In this document: positions 22,506 to 34,500 of the stretch, piece by piece
Numbering within the stretch: the stretch's first letter is position 1
How the letters are laid out: each line of letters starts with the position of its first letter
DNA from: Plectrocnemia conspersa
Lineage: Eukaryota > Arthropoda > Insecta > Trichoptera > Polycentropodidae
DNA length: 64,000 bases
Assembly: GCA_009617715.1 (NCBI GenBank)
Contig: VTFK01000113.1
Coordinates: 248,001 to 312,000 of the forward strand
Reading direction: 5' to 3'
The notes under the pieces: generated by a model
Seen by the model: the letters and a program-made list of their open reading frames with translations, nothing else
Told to the model about the DNA's origin: nothing
Database searches by the model: none
Position numbers and translations under genes: made by a program

Positions 22506-25500
22506 TCACGCAGGATTTAAGTCTCTGGATTTGAAAAACCCACGTTCGGATCGACACTCGCGTATCGTGACAGTCTGGGTGTTGACGGTTACGTCTGTGA
22601 TGAATACTTCGTTAGCTATCGCACTCCGAGCTAACCAAAAAGCTGCCGTGTACTTCGGAGTCGGCGGCGGTTCGGTTGCAGTGGACGTAGCAACTTCCGG
22701 AGCGGTAGGTGTGGGAGTTTCTTCTATTATGCCGGGTGGAGGATCAGCAGGCCCTGACGATTCCGGTCGAGACGCCGGCGTCTGCGTTTCAGATTCAGGC
22801 GAGTGAGGTGGCCGTCTTCCGGCTCCAGATTTGGGTGCAGCTCCATTAGGTGGACATGTTAATCCGACTCGAGGCGGAATCGGGGGTATGTTTTTAATGT
22901 GGATCGTGAGAGGAGGTGATATGGCTCTAATTTTGTGATTGTTGTGATTAATCGGAGATGGCATTTGACTCTTGAGGTCATTTAATAATGAATTTGTGTC
23001 TATTATTTCCTTCATTATGTGAGGTGGTGAAGGAGACTGAGGAGGATGAGACGAAGGCAGATGGTGTCTCCCGTTGATCTTGTGAGGGTAGTTGTTGTTG
23101 AGGAGCAGCGGCGCTTTAGGAGTAAGACCGGTGGGACTAGTGGTTATTGTGACGCCTATTTTGCCTGACTCCTTGGAGAGGACCTCGGCTTTGCGCTTAG
23201 TGCCAGCCGGGAGGATGGGCCTGTCTTCTGAGGAGGAGCTGGAAGGCGAAGGAGGGGATGGGGGTCGCCGGCGAGGCGCTCCACGACGACCACCGCCTTC
23301 GCCGCGAGTCATCACGAAGCTGTGTATGAGCCGAGCGTCCAAGATGTTCTCTTCTGGCTCCCATGTATTGTATTTAGGACTCCATCCTTTCCATTTCACA
23401 TAGTATTCGACTTTGTTCTGAAAAAGATAAATATATAATTAGTAAAATATATAACAATTTTTTGAAAGTATAAGAAAATCTGGATTTGAATTATTAGGAA
23501 ATTAAATTGTTTTATGGACACTGGTTTTGCATTTATATAATAAACACCAAAATTATTGTGGAATCCATGAAGTTAGTCACATATGAGATAATGAATATTA
23601 TACTAATTTTAAAGCTGACTAAATTTTTTTACCAATTATGTTCATACATTTAAGTAAAAATAATAAAATTATTTTATTTTATATTGATAGTAGAGATCTA
23701 TATAGAATTATTGGTTTTAAACTTGGCTAAATTTATTTACCAATTATTTTACTATTGTGTAAAAAAGTTTTATACATATTAATAAAACACATTGATAACT
23801 TAATAACAACAAATTGTCTGATTTTTATAAAAGAGTAATAATATTTTGATTTATCAATTTCGAAAATAATTTTTAATGAATATGTACCTATAATAGAAAA
23901 CTTGTTTTTATTGATTTTTAAATGGTTACCATATAAGTTTTGCAATAAAATACATAAAAATATGATTATAATGGGGGGTATTTACATATCTTGATTTGTA
24001 AACTAAAACGCAAAATTTGTTGTCTCATATTGAAGCAAACACATATTGGAATATCCAAAAGATGCTCAGTTAAAACTAGTTATTTAGCTGCTAAATAATA
24101 AAATGATGAAAATATAATTGTGTAGCATAGTGCACGAGAACAATGGGTAATTGAACGAGAATCGAGATAATAAGCCTTATAAAATATAATTCAGTGGACT
24201 AAAACTTATGAATGGTTGCATCACCGCCAAAGATGTCTTATAGAATTCTAATTAAAACCATTTTAATATTGAAAGAAAATTTATATACGTATCTAACACT
24301 TTTAACCAACGGGCCGGGTAGTATTTACCGGCTTCGTCCACTGATGTTAATCGATGGGACTGGTAGTGAATATCTTTTATGATTTCTGACGTTTAACGAC
24401 GGGTCCAATAGTATCTACTTGCAAGAACTAATGCGTTTTGTGCTGCCGTCTATGAATGAATGTTTGTACTTTAAGAAAAAAAATATTTCACTGCATAATT
24501 ATTTTTATTGCCCCAGCTGATTTCTCGTGTGAGGGACAGTCAAAGAACTCTTTGTATAAACAAGAGATGATAATAAACCTTGACCTTAAATTATTTTTAA
24601 AGCGTGACAGAGCTATAAGCATACGATTTTTAATCCATGGAAAACCGAATTATGACCGAATTTTTTTGTTATAACTCTGTTGCGCAAAGTTCTCGTGAAA
24701 CAGCGACACGCATAAAACAAAATCAATGCATTTCGTCAACTAATCATCAAAACCAGCATTTTTTATTTTTTTTTATTTATGTTGAGTTTCAAGATTGTAT
24801 TTATTGTTTTTGTAAATATTTTTTTAAGCTAGAGATAAAATAAAATAGAATAAAACAAATTTTATGATATTAATTATTATCTAATGCGACCCACAGATTG
24901 AAAACCACTGATAAAATAATTTTGACATATGAACCAATACAATGCAGAACTTTCGGTAAATTTTTGTTTTTTAATTCCGTTTAATTAAAAAATTATCATA
25001 TCTTTTTGTTATAACTTTGTGTTGCACAAAATTCTCGCGAAACACAGAAAAAGTGCTAAGCCTTTTAATTAAAAGCTGAAGATTTGTTTAATTAAACATA
25101 AAATGCGTTACTATTCTTATATGTAGTTTTTACTGAAAATTTTAAAAGCAAAATACTCGATAGATCCATTACATGTCAATCTATTTGTGAAATACAATCT
25201 ATTTTCAATTTCGCTCAATTGAAACGAGCTGCATACTCGACAAGTAAAGCCAATTGTGTCAATTTGACAGGAGAGCTTTCACCCAATGTTCGTGACAGGG
25301 CACACCGCACGAAAGAGAGAGAAGAGAGCAAATAAGCGCAAGGGAAACTAGCAAAACGGGCGCCATTGTTGGTAAATAGGGATGTGATCGTAAAGCAGCA
25401 ATAAAAATAGTAACCTAATACTTAGGTAGAAAAATCACCGTCACTTTTATAAGCGTTGCAATGGAAGCGCACACTTTCTTTTGATTGCGAAGATAGTGAT

Positions 25501-28500
25501 TTCACCTCGCATAAATTAAATTATTAACAATATGTACCTCTCACATATGAAGTATAGAGAGGTTTTGATCTGTGGAAATTCGACATAAGTGTTACTACAA
25601 TGATCGCTTACGTTTTTAGTCTTTCTTTAAGGTTTTACGAATTAATCGACGCTCACTGGTATGTTCCTAATGACGTAATACATAACGACCTTAACCCTTT
25701 GCACTCGTAATCGTTTTCGTACTAGGTATGTCGCCAGCTCGGGAAAAATGAAAAATGTTAAATTCTTTTTAAATATTAAAATTATATATGTAGAGCATAA
25801 CTATGAATAAACTAATATCAAAAACGAAGAAATCAGAACAAATACTTGCATTTCTTTAAATTACATTTTTATTTTTTTTGGTTCTCTCAAGTACCATTGG
25901 TTGGCAATCCATAACAATAAATTAACACAATAGGGTGACGACCCTTTTTAAAATATTTATGGGACCGAAAAATGTTTAAACCATAAATATACACAAATAA
26001 CAATATGCCGCTCGGTTTTAGGTTTAGATATATCTACCTGCGAACGAAGCCAGCTTACATCGCTCGCAGAATTACAAATTGTACGTTTTTTTCCATAATT
26101 AAAGAAACCCACAAGATATCTATATTTATATAAACTAATATTAGTCTCATCGCCCCATCGAAGGGCAAATGGAACGTTGCAGTTAGTGTCATATTATTTT
26201 ATATATTTCTTAATTAAAAATAGACAAAACTTTTATTAATGAATAGCTGTATGGTAAATATGTATTTGTTTGTAATTTTATACGACGACGACGGTCAATT
26301 GGGCGATGGTTTATTGGGCGACAGAAATAAAAAAAAAAAACTTGCACGCCTTGCTTTATTGTAAATATTAATAAAATATACATTAACTATTTATAGGACA
26401 CCTTGAACAAAGTGGTACATGTATATACCACCAAAATTAAGGTTTATTTTTCCTATGTTTTTTTTTTAATAATGAACCTAATGTTACAAGAGCACCCGTG
26501 ATAACGTACATTGGTAGGTCAGTTTACCATTCAATATAAAGTTGACTTAATTTAGAATATTGCAGCCTAAAACGACAAATAAGATATTAAAATTTTTAAA
26601 AAAAATGTAAATAAAACAAAAATATGTGTCCTATAAAGGGTTAAAACGAAAAAAATTATATTGGAAATTCAAAAGTTTGTTCTCACAGTAATTTATAATT
26701 CTCAAAATATAAAAAAATCGAGTAAAGGGTAAAATCTGCGATAAGCACTTATCAGCGCTAGTTCTGGGTTATTATATTTATATATAACTACCCTATCCAG
26801 TTTAAAATAGATAACGATAAAGTATGCGATTTTTTGGAAATTCAAAAGATTGTTCTCACAGTAATTTAAAAGTCTCAAAATATAAAAAAATCGCGTAAAG
26901 GGCGAAATCCACGATAAACACTTATCAGCGCTAGTTCTGTGTTATTATATTTATATATAACAATCCTATCTAATTTAAAATAGATAACTGTAAAATATGC
27001 GATTTTTTGGGAATTCCAAAAGTTTGTTCTCACAGTAGTTTCCAAGGCTCAAAACATAAAAAAAAAAAAATTCGTAAGGTCCCACTATAAACATTTTTTT
27101 TGGTAGGTATTTATAATAAAATTACCGACTTTAGCCTAAGTGTTTTTTATGATATCGAGTAACTTTCTTAAATTCTTGAATAAAAAAAATCAAACTGTTT
27201 AAGTGATTAATTTTATGATTAAATATGCACAAAATGATAAATAAATATACATATATCTTATGTAGGTATATTATATTTTGTTTAGACCGAATAATGTTTT
27301 CATCTTTTAAATTTTTTTCTAAAAAATATTACTTATATTTTCGTATGTATTTAATTACGTTAATTATTTAATTAATTATAAGATCATGATTTGCATCACA
27401 TTTATTTGTAATGCATTATTATTGTATCGCCCAAAAGACCATCGCCCGTTTGTCTGTCGCCCATTTTGAATCGCCCATTTGACTGTCGCCCAATATACGA
27501 TTATACACTATCATTACAAAACATATCTTCACAATCACTATATTTAGCCATAGCACTATTTTTTCACAATAATATTTAAAAAATAACTTTACAATAACTT
27601 CACAATAAAATTACAAAATAAGTAATTAAACAAAATTATCAGTCACTATATATAGTTTCACTTAGACACAAATTACGGACAACCGAGCCACTGTCGAAAA
27701 CAGAATAGGTAATAAAAACGTCACCGACGCGTGTCAACCGAAAGGCGATCGCCAACTGTTGCCTTTGGGAAAGCTACGGCAAATCTGCCGTTAAATTTAG
27801 TCATCAAAAAAACCCCGACTTATCCCGATAAATAAGCTCTCCCCGGCTTGATTCAGGTAAAAATGATATTTTTTTGATAAGGTATGACTCTTGAAACTCT
27901 TGTCTACAACACTGCAAAAACGCCATTCAAAACATGCACAGGAAATACCCAAAAATCGACGTTATATTTCATTAATTGAAACGGTGCGTCTGACGCGCCT
28001 GACGAGTAATATAGACCCAAGTACTGGTGCGTCTCACGCACCATACGAGCGGAAAGGGTTAGGATCATAAAATTGTAGTTTTTACTATAGAGGACCATTG
28101 CTTATATGTTGTGAGTTTGAATCGCAGACGAGAATAGATTTATTTATTTTTTATCATTTGAATATTATATTTATTATAGGTTTTCCTCTTGGTAAGTGAT
28201 ATGTTTTAAATAGCATAATAAAAAATCTCCTAAATCCAATATATTACAAAGAAGAACAAACCACGTTACACGAAGTCGTTAGTAACGGGCAATATAATAT
28301 TTCTAGAGATTATAAGTCAAAATAATATTTTTCGGAGTATTAAAAGCTAATGAATCATATTGAAACTAAGATATTAGTTTGGTTTAGAATGTTTAGATAA
28401 TAGCATAACAATTGCCGTGGTTTATATTATTTTATGTTTTCAAAGGCAAAGGCAAACTTAGTCACACAAAATGGTTATCTTTAGAAATTTGTAGTTTCGC

Positions 28501-31500
28501 CTCAGTGATAATTGAGTATACGCTTTTTATGACTACTCACTATTTTACAGATGAGGAGACATAAAAAAAAGGAATTTTCATTATGGATTTATATACAATA
28601 CATATGAAAAAGATAAATAAAATTGACTGGGTAAAAACACAGAGCATTTATCTATTTTGCTGTCAAGTCAAGGACAGTTAAATCGCAAGTACCTTCATTT
28701 CAGGTAGTCAGAAATGTCCTTTATCTATTCTTGGAACACGAAAGAACCTCTACTAAGAATTCTTCATAATAACATGTTCAAATAACATGATGTATTATAT
28801 TACAAAAAAATGAGAACAAAACACCAACACTAATGCAAAATGACACTATCGTGATAAAACATGGCAAATCGTATTTCTATAGACAAAAATGATTTTAAAA
28901 AGGTTTGTTGTATGTGTATAACCACGTAGATACACGACCTACGCCGGTAATAACAGGTAAAGTAAATAAAAACCCTATTTACTTTTCGCACATCACTAGC
29001 ACGCGTTCAAAAACCCAACCCAACCGAACTAAACCAACCACTAGTGCGAGCAGCAAAGCGACCCCACATTTTTGTACCGACGGCACAGCCCCAACGGTAA
29101 AACTATATACACGCTATTCTCACTGCACATAATTATTATTATTACTCGCAATTTTAGCTGAATTATATATAAGATAACTCGAACAGGTCTCTATAAATCG
29201 GGTTTGAATAAAAAAAAAAATACGGATATAAAGAGTGAGTGATTGATATAAAAAAAGTTTTGCAGTACCTAGCGAAGCTCGCGGTCAGGACGTGCGGCCG
29301 CGCGGAAATCCGCCGGCCAACTGACGCACCAACGGCGAGCGACGATGCATGTGCATTAGTCGCGCGGCGCATGCGCACGGCGGCCACAGCTGGCGGCTAT
29401 TCGCGCGACTCTTTTTCCCCTGTCGTTACTTACTACCTGTGCTCTGATTTTTTTCGGTGCCGGAAAGTGTTGCTCTAATCCGCTATTTAACATCATCATT
29501 GTTAATTGTTTTTTTTATGTTATGATGTCTCAACTGCAGATGCGTTAAGCCTGGTTCGGGAAATTTATGATGCGTTATCTCATAAAATCATACTGTGCAT
29601 GAACAGTGCTAATTAATGTATTTATATATTTTCGTTATGGAATTTCAGTGCAATTTAAAAAATATCGGTAGCAGCTATTTATAAATATTTAAATTGAGAT
29701 GGCACCACTGCTCAATCCACTATATAATTAATCTTTCTTCGGTCTTGTTAGTGTATGTAGTAAGAAAATTAAAAATTAGGCGCGCAACGCCAAATTGTTA
29801 GAAGAAACATCAAGTGTGTTAGACCGTAAAGGCAAATTCTTACGTTATTTTTACAATACCTAGTGCTTTATTTAACGAAAATATCACAGGCAATTTGGGC
29901 GAAATTTCACTCATAAACTACTGATTTGATCATATATTTCCGATAGTTGGAAACGGATATGTAATTTTCTTTTTAGCGTTGATTTGTAATATGTTAGAAA
30001 ATTAAATATGTTTTGTGATGAGCAAATATAAATTCCAACGTCGCCTCTCTCAATTTGTGACATAATTTTACAGTGAAAAAATGTCGTTATGATATCAAAA
30101 CGGTTGAAATATCATACAGTAGCGTAGATATGGATATATACAACAAACAAGAGGAATTTTTAACCCCAATTTAAATTATCTATGAGTCAGAGGCTAGCCA
30201 TTTTGGATTCGCATCACGATAAATTTTATATAATGGTTTATATAATACATCGTGGTGTATTGAGGTAGTAAATTTCAACAATTAACATGTCTCCAGCCAA
30301 AATAAGTGGACCGCGAGTAAATGTTTTTCTCTAATTTAATTTAAAATAACTTATTTGGTCCGCGATTTAGTGTGAGTTTGACACGCCTGCATATAATTCA
30401 TTAGCACAAGTGGTTTGACTAAACGTCGCATTCCAAAAATCTAAACGATAAGAACTATTTTCTGTGAATGAACGGTTCGAAAGTTACGGCCTCCCGCTGA
30501 GTTTTCCATTATGTGTATACACGTGTGCGAAAATGTTGAGAGCCATTAGACATTTTGTAAAACCCTACGTAATTGCACGTATTTTCGCGGTTGAAACCTT
30601 GAATTTCTTGAAAACACACAAATCTGCATATTTTCTGTAATAGTATCAAAGCGATTTTCATTATTTTTTGACTAGAAAAATCTCATGTAATCTATCTTTC
30701 ATGACTATGTGGAGGAATGTTATGTTTCATGAATATGTAGAAGAAGTAAGACATGAATTTATTTAATCTTATTACACTAAAATATAAATTATTCCATCCA
30801 TGCATATTATAATTAAATATGTTATTTTTAGTTAAATACAGGTAGCCCCCCGTTCATTGCGACCGACAATTTAAAAAAAATATTTAATGAATAAATAATC
30901 ATAATCTTAGTCTTTGGGATCATTTAAAATCTCAACATGGAAGAGAAGAAGTATTTAAAGCAAGCAAAGGTTGGTTTGATCGGTTTAGAAAACGATCAAA
31001 CTTGCATAACCTGAAAATGATTGGTGAATCGGCAAGTGCAGACGTAGAATCAGCTGAAAAGTATCCAATGGAGTTTCGTGAAATAGTAGAAAAGTGAAAT
31101 TATTAACCTAATTTAATTTTTGCGAATGAGAGACTTTATTGGAAAGACAAGACGTTTATTTCCATAGAGAAGAAACTGGATTTAATGCATCAAGGACCAT
31201 CTAGCTCTTCTTCTCCATCCGGAGAATTAAAAGAATTAAATGCCTTACAGGTTATAAAAAAATTTTCATCCAAGGACCATCTATGACACAACATTTATTT
31301 ATGGACCTGACTATCGAAGAGCTGCAGGAAATGGACTGCCATACGTCCCTAGAAAATGACCCCGAACCTGTCCCCGTGCGAAATTTAACTGTTAAAACCA
31401 CCAAAAACGCCCTTTCTCTTCACAATCAATGCATGGAATTGTTAGAAGAGAACGACGAAAATTACGAGCGGGTGAGTGCTGTTAAACGTGGCTCTAACGC

Positions 31501-34500
31501 ATTACTTGCCTGTTATCGGCAAATTTTGCGCAATAAACGTAGAGACCAAACAAGGGAATCTAGACCGTAGAATCTAGCAACGTGGAACAAAATGAATAAA
31601 GTATTAATTGTTTAACGTATGCCCTTTTGTTATTATTAATGTTTATTTAATTCGAGTTTTACAATGTTTTATTCAAAAATCTCCCGTTGATCTCGGAATT
31701 TCGCTTAACGCGATTGTGTCCAAAAGGTATCCCCCGCGTTGAGCGGGGGTTTACTGTATGGTATTTAATTTAATAAATAGTTCAAAATCCTTGAACTATC
31801 ATTGAAAATAAGACATTGCCTATTGATTCAGCTATAAATACCGATTTTTTCTTGGCATAAAATATATTATAGTCTTTTTACTTTTTATTAACGCAAACGG
31901 ACAATTTTTTTTATTAACTTGGTTACAAATAATTTTTAGTTGATGTAAAGTAAAGGAACCTATCTCACATTTTCATAACTGGAGTTATTTTTTTACACGT
32001 TATTTTCATGGTAGCTTCCGGACCGTTTTTCCGTGTAAAAAGAGAATCAGTTGTACAAATACTTTCGCTAAATTTTTGTTTAGGTCTAACTTATGAATGT
32101 TCTTGAAGCGGCACATTTTATGGTAGTCATGAAAAAAAATCTTCACGTTCCATATAATATGACATTCGCAAAATAAATCCATCTCACAATCGCAATTTCG
32201 TTCGTATTTCATTATTCTTCAAGCGCCGATACCAACTGTCGCGTCACGCACGAGCTGCTCGAAGCTGCTAATTCCTATAAAATCCCAGAGTCGTGCGGTC
32301 TCAATAATCACGCATTTGAGAGTCACTCTTAGACCGTTCAGCCATACGGCAACGAGGAGAGATGTTGAGAGAAGTCGGCTTGCTTCCATCTAATTAGCGA
32401 TGCTGTCCACGACCGCGAGCGCCAGACTGAAGGTCGGTCTGGGCTCTTTATTTATTTATTCAAATGGCAAGAGAGCGAGATGGAGGTGGACAGATAAAGA
32501 GTGGAAGGTATTAAGCTCTGGGCGGAAAATCGCCTCTGGTAAACGTAGGCCACACGAAATAGCGAAAGATGTGTTTCGCATTGCACACATGTAGGCCTCA
32601 TAATTAATTAGAATTTTAAGATGACCAACTTTGCTTCAATGTTACAAATTTTATAAATACTGATGTTTAATTAAACACAAGGATATACTTATTATGTTAA
32701 TATGATCGTAAAATGTTGCTAAAAAAGTCTTTACGACTACTAAAAATCCGGCCCAAAGGCTAAGAAACTATGCGGTTCCTTTTGATGTAAGATTAACTAC
32801 AATAAATTCAATATAAAGCCCCGGAATGTGTCACAGATAAATATATTAAGATAGACACAATACATAAGAAAGCTTTAGTATAGGATGCAAATATAATTTA
32901 TTAATGATATAAAAGGAGGACACTCAGCACGAAAATCCTATTTGTATATTATAATAAAATGCACGAAAACAACCTAGACTTTACAATGAAAAAAAATATT
33001 CAATATTCTCCATTGTAATACATAGATTAGCAATCTCCACTTGCGTGGACATAAGAGGTAAAAAATTATGGCAATGATAACTTTATTAGTTCAGTTTAGG
33101 GTGATAAAAAGTAACCTACAAGGCGAATGCTGTACAATTTTATGTTTGTAGCTCGTTTTTGAGATGTATTTGTAGTGCAGCCAAAACAATGGCGACGACA
33201 CCGTTTTATTGCTTTTAACGTAGATTTTTGATTTCTCAGAAGTGATATTTTACGCTTTCCTATTGGTCAAAATTATATTTTAATGTATTTCGTCCAAATC
33301 TCACTTCTCAGAAGTTGTAAAACCATTTCGTTTGATTACGATATCGGCATGTAAAGAAAACATCCCATTGGTGCCTCTCCATATTTATTGATACAAAATC
33401 TAATTTATTATTTGTCTTGCCTGTCAGATATGTAAGATGGTCTTTGTTTAAGTCATCAGATCTACTACAGTCAAATAGTTCGGTTGCCATTTTGTTTGGT
33501 TAGAGTTTTAGTATCTCTGTATGTCGTGTATTTGTTTGTTATTTCGTCTTTTATGAATTAAATGTTCAAGTCATTATGTATAACGTCATTAGGAACATAC
33601 AAGGAAGCATCGACTATCATTCGCAGAACTATGTTTTGGAACCTATGGGTGCACAGAGTTGAATCCCGTATGTCCATACTGGTTTGATATTTGATTTGTA
33701 CATTAGTATCTTGTTTTCCAGTGCAATCTATGATCTTCTTCCCATCATCCAGTGCATTTTCCGAAATTGAATTCAGAGTTGTTTCCAATTATACTCCCAG
33801 GTATTTAACCTCTTTCTTGTGTTGGAACACTTGACCCTTTAGCAACACATTTGGGCAGGTATTTTTATTCAACGTGAATGTTAATGTGTTGATTTCGTCG
33901 TATTTGCTTCCATTCTCCAATATTTCATCTATTGTTCAATTCCGTTAAGGTTTCTCTGGAGGTTATCTGACGCTTTTAATAGCCATCACAGTTGTATCGT
34001 CCGCAAATGTCGCTATTGTTGCTGAACCGATCTTCGGGAGGTCAGCTGTATATATTAGGTAGATTACAGGTCCCAATACACTTTCCTATGGAGCTCTGGA
34101 GTTGATCTCTTTCAGCTCCGTGCACTCCACGTTGACTCTCACGCGAAAGTATCTACCTACTATATTTTATAGATTATGTTCGGTAGGTTTACTTTTATCT
34201 TATAGAGCAGTCCATCGTGCCAAACTTTTTAAAGGCCTGCAGTACCTTTTGCCCGCTAAATCATTTCCCGTGGCGATTTTTAAATCCAAATCTGGAGTAA
34301 CTATCTGGTTTATTTGTTGTATTAGTTTTTCGAATAATTTTGACAGCGTCTATACGACGTTGTTTCTTAGAGTCGAGGAAAAGTATCGGTAACTGCAAAA
34401 AAAATCCGAGCGCCCCGCTCCCGGTAATGTATACTCAAAGTACATGTAAACATGTGTGAAAAATAATGATTTAAATTTGGATGAACATGAATATTATTAC

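Larger units (their letters stand above)
25691..28062. mobile_element. piggyBac-like element, non-autonomous or decayed
   Basis: The left end is TTAA followed by CCCTTTGCACTCGTA. The right end, reversed, is CTAA followed by CCCTTTCCGCTCGTA, so the outer tetranucleotide is TTAA/TTAG with one change. TTAA target duplication and CCCTTT TIRs are the piggyBac signature. Inside the right end is a short perfect hairpin (GGTGCGT CTC ACGCACC, about 28026-28042). No transposase domain is readable. A second element (26281-27500) sits inside, which accounts for about half its length. Confidence 0.65.

Noticed and set aside
22417..23403. Open frames on the plus strand across Polycomb exon 2 (22417-22806, 23092-23403)
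   Set aside because: They are antisense shadows of the G+C-rich Pc exon, whose minus frame has a chromodomain and Pc box.
31283..31570. 95-codon plus frame as a host gene
   Set aside because: It lies within Tigger TIRs and matches the C-terminal part of a Tigger transposase.
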